DNA of 64,000 nucleotides from Paracoccus limosus. Its GTDB lineage: Bacteria > Pseudomonadota > Alphaproteobacteria > Rhodobacterales > Rhodobacteraceae. The DNA lies in the NCBI RefSeq assembly GCF_009711185.1, contig NZ_WMIF01000004.1, forward strand, positions 154,402-218,401, given 5' to 3'. Numbering within the stretch: position 1 is the stretch's first letter; every line of letters starts with the position of its first letter. A program made the position numbers and the translations under genes. Below are positions 1 through 6,910 of this stretch, piece by piece. The notes below the pieces were generated by a model. That model was not told the origin of the DNA and made no database searches. It saw only the letters and a list, made by a program, of their open reading frames with translations.

Positions 1-1140
1 GCGGGCGTCGGTCACACCGCCGCCGACACGCTTGGTGGCATAGAACAGGACATGCGGTTTGGCCGAGAAGGGATCGCGCAGCACCCGCAGATCGGGACGC
101 TCGACGATGGTATAGCCCGACCGGAAGTCACCAAAAGCAATCGAGGCCGAGCCATTGGCGATATCGGGCATGTCCTCGCACAGCAGCACCGGATAGCCCA
201 GTAGCTGCGGAGGCTGGCCCATCGCCAGACTGTCGGCCCACAGGAAGCGGCCATCCGTGTCACGCATCTTGCGCACAGCGGCGGCGGTCTTCGAGTTCAT
301 CACGAAGCTCGCATTGGCGCGATATTGTGCCCCCAGCGCATAGACCAGATCGATCAGCGCATTCGCCGGATTGGTGGCGGCGAAATCGCCGGTCGCCCCC
401 GAGGCGATGGTGCCGATCTGCACGTTGCTGGCCGAGGCATTGGCCGCGCGCGGATGGGTCAGGAACCCCTTGGGCTTATTCGAGCCATCGCCGCTGATAA
501 AGGCGGTCTGCTCGGCGCGGATGAACTTGTCGGCGATGCGCCCCGCTAGCCAGGTCTCGACGTCAAAGGCGCCGTCATCCAGCAGGCGCTGGCTGGCCTT
601 CGGCATGGCCGACAGCTCATGCACCGGGATCACAACGCGCTGCACCGTGGGCGTGCCGGTCTCGGCCTGCGCGGTCGCCTCGGTCGACCAGCCGCTGGCG
701 ATATCGCCCATATCGACCAGCATCTCGAAGGTGGCCGATTCCACCGTGACCACATTGGCCACCTTGCGCAGCGAGGGCATGCTGTTCAGCGCCTCCTGCA
801 CCTGCATCGCCACGGTCGGCGCCGCCAGGAAACCGGCGTCCGAGGTCGAGGACATCGCCTTGCCTTCCAGAGGCAGGCCGCGCAGTGCGCCGTCGTCGCC
901 ATGGCGGATATAGGCGTCGAACGCCTTCTGATGCGGCGCGGCCCCTTCGGCCTCGACCGACAGAGGGGCGCGGGCGCGCGAAAGGGTCTTGCGGTCCAGC
1001 ATGGTCATACGTTCTTCCTGTGCTTCCAGTCGTTTCTGAATATCCTGCCGGAATGTCTTGAGTTCACTTACGAACCCCATCATCTCGGCCCCCAGGTCGC
1101 CGGGCATGTCCGCCCCGGCCGCGGCTTTCACCTCGGTCAT
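1..1140 (-). CDS. GTA major capsid protein (gp5, HK97 fold), 3' end cut by window edge
   Basis: Reading down from the ATG at 1138-1140 gives 380 uninterrupted codons to the window edge, so the C-terminus is missing. The first ~65 residues are charged and helical (FRQDIQKRLEAQEERM), as expected for the scaffolding delta domain removed by the prohead protease. The rest matches HK97-type capsids (phage_capsid family): GWSTEATAQAE, a VIPVHELSAMPKASQRLLDD segment, and SGDGSNKPKG. It follows the protease gene by 22 bases in the standard GTA order. Function inferred from family and order: forms the GTA head shell. GTA gp5 proteins are about 390-400 residues, so only a short tail is missing. Confidence 0.93.
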   Translation of the reverse strand, partial: MTEVKAAAGADMPGDLGAEMMGFVSELKTFRQDIQKRLEAQEERMTMLDRKTLSRARAPLSVEAEGAAPHQKAFDAYIRHGDDGALRGLPLEGKAMSSTSDAGFLAAPTVAMQVQEALNSMPSLRKVANVVTVESATFEMLVDMGDIASGWSTEATAQAETGTPTVQRVVIPVHELSAMPKASQRLLDDGAFDVETWLAGRIADKFIRAEQTAFISGDGSNKPKGFLTHPRAANASASNVQIGTIASGATGDFAATNPANALIDLVYALGAQYRANASFVMNSKTAAAVRKMRDTDGRFLWADSLAMGQPPQLLGYPVLLCEDMPDIANGSASIAFGDFRSGYTIVERPDLRVLRDPFSAKPHVLFYATKRVGGGVTDAR

Positions 1141-1162
1141 GGTCCCCTCCATCTGGTGAAAT

Positions 1163-1699
1163 TCACTCGGCGCGCAGCGCCTGCGTCGCGGCCCGAAAGG
1201 CCGCCGCCATTTCCAATGCGCCGTCGGACTTGCGGCCGACCTTCGCTTCGGCGAGCATCGGGAAGGTCACCAGCGACACTTCCCACAGCTCCACCTCGCT
1301 CAGCAGCCTGCGCCCCTTGCCGTCCCGCTCGGCGCTGATCGTGCGATAGCCGATCGACAACCCGTCGATGGCCCCCGCCACGATCAGCGCCGCCGCCTCG
1401 CGAGCCTGCTCGATCTCGGGAAGCAACCGCCCCTTGACCCACAGGCCCTTGTCATCCTCGCGGATCTCGTCCCAGACCCCGATCGGGCGGGTCGGATCGT
1501 GCTGCCACAGCATTCGCACCCGGTCGCCACGCGCCGCCAGCCGCTTCAGGCTGGCAGCATAGGCCCCCTTCACGACCACATCGCCGCCCTGATCGGTCAG
1601 ACCGAACAGGCTTGCGTAACCCTCGATGCGGGTGCCGTCCGACACCAGGGACGCGCCCGGAGCATATTTCAACTCCAGACCGTAATCCTTTGAATTCAC
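1163..1699 (-). CDS. GTA prohead protease (gp4, HK97 U35 family)
   Basis: 178-residue caudoviral prohead protease. The family's catalytic His and Ser are visible as His67 in MLWQHDPTRPIG and Ser115 in GAIDGLSIGY; an acidic residue in LWEVSLVTFP (Glu140) probably completes the site. The C-terminal ~25 residues form a helical tail. The family matures the head by removing the delta domain of the capsid protein, whose gene is next. The start lies one base from the stop of the upstream small gene, so translation is probably coupled. A GTA rather than an ordinary prophage is indicated by the full gene order in 1163-4924. Confidence 0.94.
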   Translation of the reverse strand: MNSKDYGLELKYAPGASLVSDGTRIEGYASLFGLTDQGGDVVVKGAYAASLKRLAARGDRVRMLWQHDPTRPIGVWDEIREDDKGLWVKGRLLPEIEQAREAAALIVAGAIDGLSIGYRTISAERDGKGRRLLSEVELWEVSLVTFPMLAEAKVGRKSDGALEMAAAFRAATQALRAE

Positions 1700-1700
1700 C

Positions 1701-1934
1701 TCAACCTCCTTTCGGCGTATAGGCCAGGATGGATTGAACGGCTTGGGTCAGGATCACCCCGACCACACCATAGACCGTCATCCACAGACGCTTTTCCAAG
1801 CCCTCGATCAGCGCCTCGATCCGCTCCAGCCGGCGGTCGACCTGCCCGAACTGCAGCGCCATGATCCGCTCCTGCGTATCGAAACGCTGGTCGTGCCAGT
1901 CGAAGGGCTCCTTCACGAAACGCGAACCCTCCAT
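1701..1934 (-). CDS. GTA g3.5-type small membrane protein
   Basis: 77 residues. An amphipathic stretch of about residues 25-50 (RRLERIEALIEGLEKRL) looks like a short coiled coil and is followed by one hydrophobic segment (VYGVVGVILTQAVQSILAY) near the C-terminus. Its place between portal and protease, its size and this architecture match the GTA head-formation protein numbered g3.5 in the Rhodobacter capsulatus cluster. The molecular role of that family is not known to me. The ATG lies one base after the portal stop and the gene ends one base before the protease ATG, so the three genes are tightly coupled. Confidence 0.85.
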   Translation of the reverse strand: MEGSRFVKEPFDWHDQRFDTQERIMALQFGQVDRRLERIEALIEGLEKRLWMTVYGVVGVILTQAVQSILAYTPKGG

Positions 1935-1935
1935 G

Positions 1936-3126
1936 TCACTCCTCCGCGGCCAGCGGCGGCAGCCCCAGGGCGGCGCGCTTCTCGGCCTCGGTCAGGAAAG
2001 CCGCCTCCCCGATGCGCTTCCATTGCTGGTCGCGCTCTTCGGCAAGCGCCGGAACCTGATCCGGATCGGCCCGCAGCACGATCTCGCTGCCCAGATGCTC
2101 CGACAGCCACCACGCGACGGCACTGGTCACCCGCGACACCAGCGGCAGGACTGTCAGCCGGTAAAAGGCGCGGTTGGCCTCGGCATAATTGGAATAGGTC
2201 GCCTCGCCCGGAATGCCCATCAGCATCGGTGGCACACCAAAAGCCTGGGCGATCTCGCGCGCCGCCGCCAGCTTCGTCTCATGGAACTCCATGTCCGAGG
2301 GCGAAAATCCCATCGGCTTCCAGTCAAGCCCGCCCTCCAGCAGCATCGGCCGCCCGGCATTGCGCGCGCCCTGATGATGCAGCTCCATCTCGGTCACCAG
2401 CCGGTCATATTGATCCGGCGCCAGCGCACCCTGACCGTCCGCCCCCTTGTAGACGATGGCGCCCGAAGGCCGCGCCGCATTGTCCAAAAGCGCCTTGGAC
2501 CAGCTCGACGCGCTGTTGTGCACGTCGACCGCCACCGCGGCCGCCTGCATCGGCGACAGGCCATAATGGTCGTCCAGCGGATGGAAGCTCTTGATATGGC
2601 AGATCGGATCTGGACTGCCGGTCATGTCAAAGCGATACTTGCGCCCGCCCACGGCATATTCATAGGCAGCAGGCCAGCCATCCTGCCCCGGCACCACCGC
2701 CATCCGGTCCGAGCGCAGGACATGCAACTCGCCCGGCAGGCCCTTGGCGCCGTCGCCGACCGCCTCCAGATAGCCATTCCCGCTCAGCAGGATCTGCCCG
2801 TAAAGCGCCTCAAAGAACTCGGCCCGGCCCTGCCCCAGATTGGGGCGCCGCAGCAGATCCAGCACCGGATGCACCTCATAGCGCCGCTCGCGGTCCTGAC
2901 ACAGCAGCGGCATCGCCGCCGCCGCCTCGGCGATCAGCCGCACAGCCCGAAAGCCGACCGGATTGCCGACAAAGCCGGTCTGCGCCATGGACACCGTATC
3001 GCGCGGCGACCAGACCACCCGCCCCGATCCGGCCGCCAAGGCCACCAGCTTGCCCGTGGCGCTGGCCTTCTTCTCGACCTCGGCGGCCGGGGCGCCTGCC
3101 CCGCGCCCAAACCAGGAAAATGCCAT
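1936..3126 (-). CDS. GTA portal protein (gp3)
   Basis: 396-residue HK97-family portal. Recognisable segments are NPVGFRAVRLIAEAAAAMPL, LLSGNGYLEAVG, and the C-terminal MLMGIPGEATYSNYAEANRAF followed by LPLVSRVTSAVAWWLSEHLG. The start at 3126 (MAFSWFGRG) has AGGAGG seven bases upstream; a longer in-frame reading would run into the intergenic repeat at 3193-3238 and is rejected. Family role: a dodecameric ring at one head vertex that passes DNA from the terminase and connects to the tail. Unusually, 141 bases containing a terminator-like hairpin and the repeat separate it from the terminase gene. Confidence 0.94.
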   Translation of the reverse strand: MAFSWFGRGAGAPAAEVEKKASATGKLVALAAGSGRVVWSPRDTVSMAQTGFVGNPVGFRAVRLIAEAAAAMPLLCQDRERRYEVHPVLDLLRRPNLGQGRAEFFEALYGQILLSGNGYLEAVGDGAKGLPGELHVLRSDRMAVVPGQDGWPAAYEYAVGGRKYRFDMTGSPDPICHIKSFHPLDDHYGLSPMQAAAVAVDVHNSASSWSKALLDNAARPSGAIVYKGADGQGALAPDQYDRLVTEMELHHQGARNAGRPMLLEGGLDWKPMGFSPSDMEFHETKLAAAREIAQAFGVPPMLMGIPGEATYSNYAEANRAFYRLTVLPLVSRVTSAVAWWLSEHLGSEIVLRADPDQVPALAEERDQQWKRIGEAAFLTEAEKRAALGLPPLAAEE

Positions 3127-3149
3127 CGGTTCCTCCTGAAATCCCAATG

Positions 3150-3174
3150 AAAAAGGGCCGCAACAGCAGCCCTT
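3150..3174 (-). terminator. Terminator-like hairpin between GTA terminase and portal genes
   Basis: On the minus strand AAGGGC (3174-3169) pairs with GCCCTT (3158-3153) around a 10-base loop and runs into about five U. It sits just upstream of the portal ribosome binding site. It is short and may be only partly efficient, since the capsid genes lie beyond it. Confidence 0.5.
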
Positions 3175-3192
3175 CGCGGACCTCAAGGGCCC

Positions 3193-3238
3193 TTCTTTCG
3201 TGTCGAAATATCCCGGGGTCCGGGGCAGAGCCCCGGTC
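3193..3238 (-). repeat. 46-base two-hairpin intergenic repeat, copy 1 (inside GTA operon)
   Basis: Read on the minus strand it has GGGGC-TCT-GCCCC, then GGACCCCGGGATA, then TTTCG-ACA-CGAAA and GAA. It matches the copies at 19485-19530 and 30685-30730 almost base for base and lies between the large terminase and portal genes. The same core recurs in degenerate or truncated form at 24459 and 63844. Confidence 0.85.
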
Positions 3239-3267
3239 CCACCTCCGGCGCCGCCCAAACCTTCGGG

Positions 3268-4608
3268 CTATAGCCCCCGAACCGAGGGACGCCGGTAATG
3301 CGCCGCAGGCTCGATCATCAGCTCGTGGATCGCCCAGACCAGGGCATCCAGCCGGTCGGGCGATCCCTTGCCCTCATAGCCCCTGACGGTCATGCGGCAC
3401 ATCTGGTCCTCCAGCGCACCAAGACCGCGCAGATGATGCACCCGGCCCTGCTCATACAGCGCCGCCACCGGCTCGGCCCGCAGCCCCTTGCCGCGCCCGG
3501 CGCGCAACGCCCGGAACGGCACCAAGGGATCGATCTGCCGGATCACGCTCTCGACCAGATCGCCGCCCTGGTTCACCTCGGCCACCAGCCGCTCGGCCCC
3601 GTGCCGGTCCATCGCCGCGATGGCGGCGCGCGCCCAATCCGTAGGCCCGCCGCGCACCGTGGCATCCTCCAGCACATAGGCCCGCCAATCCGTCGCCGGC
3701 CCCTCGCACACCACGCCTGCAACGACGATGCCGCATTCGTCCGAGGCAGCGCCCCCGGTCACTGCCGGATCGACCGCGACCACCACCCGGCTCAGCGCCG
3801 GCGCCGCCTCGACCCGGCAACGCTCGACCATCGCCGTGGTCCAAAGCGCCCCCTCGACATCGTCCAGCAGCAAGCCCTCCAGCTCCTGACGGCCCAGCCG
3901 CGTGCCGGCATAGCGGCTTTCGACCTCGGCCAGAAAACTCTCGGCCAGATAGGCGCGGTTGGCATCCGTCGGTGCATGCGTCGTCACCGTCGAGGCATTG
4001 CCCAGAATCCGCTTCAGCACGCTCACGTTCTTGGGCGTGGTCGTGACCACCTGCTGTGGATGCTCGCCCAGACGCAGGGCGAATTGCAGCATGTCCCAGG
4101 TGTCCTCGGCCTTTTTCCACTTCGCAAGCTCGTCGACCCAGGCGGCATCGAATTGCGGCCCGCGCAGGGCTTCCGGCTCATGCGCCGAAAACACCTGCGC
4201 TGTCGCGCCATTCGGCCAGAGCAGCCGCCGCCGCCCCGCCTCCCAGACCGGACGACGATCCGGCGGCGAGCAGGCAAGAATGCCCGACTCGCCAAACACC
4301 ATCACGTCGCGCGCCTGATCAAAGGTCTCGCTGACCAATGCCACGCGATGGGCGCGCCCCGGGGCCTCGGGCGTTGCGCCCTCGACCTGACCGCGCACCC
4401 ACTCCGACCCGGCCCGGGTCTTGCCGGCACCACGGCCACCCATGATGACCCAGGTTTTCCAGTCGCCCTCAGGCGGCAACTGATGCGGCAGCGCCCAGAA
4501 CTCGAAAAGCCAGGGCAGCGCCGCCAGGGCATTGCTGCTCAACCCCTCCAGAAAGGCATCAACCTCCTGAGGCTCTGCGCAGGCAAGCCAGGCGGCGCCC
4601 GACTTCAT
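3268..4608 (-). CDS. GTA large terminase subunit (gp2)
   Basis: About 446 residues. The Walker A motif GGRGAGKT is at about residues 57-64, the Walker B region is AAWVDELAKW, TTTPKN resembles the family's coupling motif, and VVVAVDPAVTGG starts the C-terminal nuclease domain. Family role: ATPase and nuclease that packages DNA, in GTAs host DNA by headful. The start is uncertain: ATG 4608 (MKSGAAWL) fits the family N-terminus as I know it but has a weak ribosome site, while TTG 4677 is preceded by GGAGG. Either start overlaps g1, which suggests coupling. The stop at 3268 is firm. Confidence 0.93.
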   Translation of the reverse strand: MKSGAAWLACAEPQEVDAFLEGLSSNALAALPWLFEFWALPHQLPPEGDWKTWVIMGGRGAGKTRAGSEWVRGQVEGATPEAPGRAHRVALVSETFDQARDVMVFGESGILACSPPDRRPVWEAGRRRLLWPNGATAQVFSAHEPEALRGPQFDAAWVDELAKWKKAEDTWDMLQFALRLGEHPQQVVTTTPKNVSVLKRILGNASTVTTHAPTDANRAYLAESFLAEVESRYAGTRLGRQELEGLLLDDVEGALWTTAMVERCRVEAAPALSRVVVAVDPAVTGGAASDECGIVVAGVVCEGPATDWRAYVLEDATVRGGPTDWARAAIAAMDRHGAERLVAEVNQGGDLVESVIRQIDPLVPFRALRAGRGKGLRAEPVAALYEQGRVHHLRGLGALEDQMCRMTVRGYEGKGSPDRLDALVWAIHELMIEPAAHYRRPSVRGL

Positions 4609-4924
4609 CTCTTGCCGCGACAAGGTCGAGTGCGCCTGCACCGACCTGTCCGGCAGCATCCTTGCGAAGCTTGTCAACCTTGCCCCTTTCCTCCAGCACC
4701 AGATGGGTCGCGTCCCGCAGGGCGCGCACCAGCTTGCCGGATTCCTTCAACTCGTCCGTCTCACCCGCCTGAATCTGCGCCCGCAGCCGGGTCAGATCCG
4801 CCGCATAGGACCGGAACAGCCCGTCCGCGATGGCCAGCACGTCCAGCTCCGGCGCCTCATCGGCGCCGGACGCGAATGGTCCTTCCGCAGGCTCGCCACG
4901 CCCCGGATCGAAATTCACTGTCAT
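4559..4924 (-). CDS. GTA g1-type small terminase
   Basis: 121 residues from the ATG at 4924 (MTVNFDPGRG), preceded by GAGGGCAGGG. The core (residues ~28-105) is highly charged and helical: ADGLFRSYAADLTRLRAQI, then KLVRALRDATHLVLEERGKVDKLR. It is the first gene of the cluster and its 3' end overlaps the large terminase gene. In R. capsulatus g1 was shown to be the small terminase (TerS), so position and helical composition support that role here; the sequence is too divergent for me to identify it from motifs alone. A longer in-frame start at 4969 would overlap the leader hairpin and is unlikely. Confidence 0.75.
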   Translation of the reverse strand: MTVNFDPGRGEPAEGPFASGADEAPELDVLAIADGLFRSYAADLTRLRAQIQAGETDELKESGKLVRALRDATHLVLEERGKVDKLRKDAAGQVGAGALDLVAARDEVGRRLACLRRASGG

Positions 4925-4939
4925 TCCGTTTGCCCTGCC

Positions 4940-4961
4940 CTCGTGTGCCTGTCCGCACGAG
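4940..4961. repeat. Small inverted repeat in GTA leader
   Basis: CTCGTG and CACGAG flank a 10-base loop, between the leader terminator and the g1 ribosome binding site. On the GTA transcript it could form a stem just upstream of translation initiation. Confidence 0.4.
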
Positions 4962-4970
4962 CGAGACATG

Positions 4971-5006
4971 AAAAAAGCGGCCCGGGGTCTTTCGACCCGG
5001 CCGCTT
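4971..5006 (-). terminator. Strong intrinsic terminator upstream of GTA g1
   Basis: On the minus strand a GC-rich stem (outer arms GCGGCC and GGCCGC, small bulges inside, GAAA-like loop) is followed by six U (4976-4971). It ends 46 bases before the g1 start. It can terminate transcripts from the gene at 5203-5649, but also lies downstream of the candidate promoter at 5031-5059, so it may act within the GTA leader. Confidence 0.75.
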
Positions 5007-5030
5007 GCCCATTTCTCCCAGCATGGATAA

Positions 5031-5059
5031 GTTCTACTTTAGAACGTTCGGTAAGTCAA
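5031..5059 (-). promoter_or_regulatory. Candidate promoter of the GTA cluster
   Basis: On the minus strand TTGACT (5059-5054) and TAGAAC (5036-5031) are 17 bases apart, inside an AT-rich island unusual for this window. The start would be near 5024, giving a leader of about 100 bases that contains the terminator at 4971-5006. Prediction from consensus only. Confidence 0.5.
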
Positions 5060-5087
5060 CGCAAAACCTATGGTTGATTTACGATCC

Positions 5088-5114
5088 GTTCATTCACGTT
5101 GAAACACAATGAAC
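5088..5114. promoter_or_regulatory. Inverted repeat upstream of GTA promoter
   Basis: GTTCATT and AATGAAC are perfect 7-base inverted arms with a 13-base spacer. The centre is about 77 bases upstream of the predicted GTA start site, a position typical for an activator site. The binding protein is unknown; a GafA-type GTA activator is one possibility. Confidence 0.45.
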
Positions 5115-5202
5115 TAACCCACGCAACAGCAGCGTTCAGCACGAGCAACACCCGCCCGATTTCCACCGCAACGCGCCGGGAATCGGCCGGCAATGTCGCG
5201 CA

Positions 5203-5649
5203 TCAGACGCCGTTTTTCAACGCATCCGCCTTGGCGCGCGCCTCGGTGGCGGCAGCAACGGCGGTGCTGGCCTGATCCTGCATCTGCTGGGCATAGCTCA
5301 CCACGGTCGCGGCATAGGCCTCTGACCAGTCGGCGTAATCCTCGGCCTGCATGGTTTCCGCTTTGGCGCGCAACTCCTCGGCCTTGGCGCGGGTGCGGGC
5401 AACCTGTTCGTCCCAGCCGCCCTGCATCTCGGCCCATTGCGTGCGGACATTCTCGCTGGCATCGGCCAGATAGCCTTGTATCTGCTTGTCCAGATCCTCC
5501 TGCCGGGCCTTGGCGCTCTCTTGCCAGCGGCGGGCGCTGGCCATCAGCTCCTCGCCCTTGGCTTCCATCTCATCTTGCCATTTCCGGGCGCGCGTCTCAA
5601 AGACGCGGGCGTTCTCGGCAAGGCCAGTCAACAGGTCGGACAGTTTCAT
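5203..5649 (-). CDS. Hypothetical coiled-coil protein
   Basis: 148 residues from ATG 5649, with AGAGGTG upstream; a start 20 codons earlier has no ribosome site. Nearly the whole protein is a charged amphipathic helix with Trp and Ala at regular intervals (RKWQDEMEAKGEELMASARRW, WAEMQGGWDEQVARTRAKAEEL). There is no signal peptide or membrane segment. It resembles apolipoprotein- or LEA-like helical proteins that lie on membranes or act as spacers, but I do not recognise a family. It is 82 bases downstream of mltG on the same strand and could share its transcript. Function unknown. Confidence 0.75.
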   Translation of the reverse strand: MKLSDLLTGLAENARVFETRARKWQDEMEAKGEELMASARRWQESAKARQEDLDKQIQGYLADASENVRTQWAEMQGGWDEQVARTRAKAEELRAKAETMQAEDYADWSEAYAATVVSYAQQMQDQASTAVAAATEARAKADALKNGV

Positions 5650-5731
5650 CGCGGCACCTCTATCATGATCGATGCCCGCAATGGTGCCCAGCCACCGAGG
5701 GTTTGTCAAAGCCCCCCGGTGGCCGCGTGGT

Positions 5732-6910
5732 TCAATCGCCCTGCACCGGCGACAGCGCCTGACCGCGCTGCTTTTCGATCTCGCGCCAGCGCTTCACGTT
5801 CTGATTATGCTCCTCCAGCGTGCGGGCAAAGGCATGCCCGCCCGAGCCATCGGCGACAAAGAACACATAATCCGCGTCCTCGGGATTCAGCGCCGCCTCG
5901 ATGGCGGCCTTGCCGGGGTTGGCGATGGGCGTCGGCGGCAGACCGTCGATCTGATAGGTGTTGTAAGGCGTGCGCCGGCGCAGCTCGCTGCCGCGAATGC
6001 CGCGATCCAACACCCCCTCGCCCTTGGTGATGCCATAGATCACCGTCGGGTCGGTCTCCAGCCGCATGCCCCGGCGCAAGCGGTTCACAAAGACGCTGGC
6101 CACCAGACGGCGCTCGTCGGGCACGGCGGTTTCCTTCTCGACGATCGAGGCCATGATCAGCGCCTGCTCGGGCGTCTGATAGGGCAAGCCGGTCTCGCGC
6201 TTGTCCCATGCCTGCGCCAGAAATGCCGACTGCCGCCGCGCCATCTCGGCCAGAAGCGTGCCGCGATCAGCGCCCTTCTGCACGTCATAGGTATCGGGCG
6301 CCAGACTGCCCTCCTCGGGCAGTTTCGCGACCGAGCCGTCCATGAAACCCGCAGCCTTCAGCCCCTCGACCACCTGCCAGCTTGTCACGCCCTCGGCCAC
6401 GGTGATGCGCAACCGCGTATCGGCCTTGGCCTCGGCATCCGCCACCAGCTGCGGCGCCGGCTCGACGCCGGGCACATATTTCGCCTTCTCGGCCATCAGC
6501 CCGGTCTCGGCATCGGTATCGCGCAGGATGACCGAATTCTCGCGCACACCAATGCGATAGATCACCTCGGTGCCACAGGTGCTGGGCCCGCCGGCGGTGA
6601 TCGTGGCAACGATATCGGCCATACTGGCATGCGGCGGCACCAGATAGCTGCCGAATTTCAGATCGCGCGCCTTTCCGGCGTAATCCGCCCCGGTCCGAAA
6701 GATGTAACCGTTCGAGACCACACCCTGCCCGGCCAGCTGCTCGCTTACCGCGCTCAGGCTGGCGCCCGGCGCCACCCGCACGCAGGCCGCCACGGCCGAA
6801 GGCCCGGGCGCGGCATATTGATGCTTGGCCCAGGCAATCGCCGCCGCGACCGCGATCAGGATCACGATCAGCAGGGTCAGAAAGTTCGACGCGATATGGC
6901 GCCAGATCAT
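5732..6910 (-). CDS. mltG: Endolytic murein transglycosylase MltG
   Basis: 392 residues. An N-terminal membrane anchor (about residues 8-28, FLTLLIVILIAVAAAIAW) is followed by the YceG domain. The signature SIVEKETAVPDERRLVASVF contains the expected catalytic Glu (about 258), and the family segments ETDPTVIYGIT, YNTYQIDGLPPTPIANPG and YFFV-like YVFFVADGSGGHAF follow. Family role: inner-membrane enzyme cleaving nascent glycan strands, thought to set strand length. The start overlaps the fabF stop as ATGA, so the two are translationally coupled. Confidence 0.96.
   Translation of the reverse strand: MIWRHIASNFLTLLIVILIAVAAAIAWAKHQYAAPGPSAVAACVRVAPGASLSAVSEQLAGQGVVSNGYIFRTGADYAGKARDLKFGSYLVPPHASMADIVATITAGGPSTCGTEVIYRIGVRENSVILRDTDAETGLMAEKAKYVPGVEPAPQLVADAEAKADTRLRITVAEGVTSWQVVEGLKAAGFMDGSVAKLPEEGSLAPDTYDVQKGADRGTLLAEMARRQSAFLAQAWDKRETGLPYQTPEQALIMASIVEKETAVPDERRLVASVFVNRLRRGMRLETDPTVIYGITKGEGVLDRGIRGSELRRRTPYNTYQIDGLPPTPIANPGKAAIEAALNPEDADYVFFVADGSGGHAFARTLEEHNQNVKRWREIEKQRGQALSPVQGD

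Noticed and set aside
1861..3150. 429-codon plus-strand frame over the portal gene
   Set aside because: No family features and no ribosome site; mirrors the portal reading frame.
3193..3238. Repeat as part of a CRISPR array
   Set aside because: Copies are dispersed singly kilobases apart with no spacers and no cas genes.
1..5059. Ordinary prophage
   Set aside because: No integrase, repressor or attachment sites; gene order and separate lysis pair are those of a GTA.
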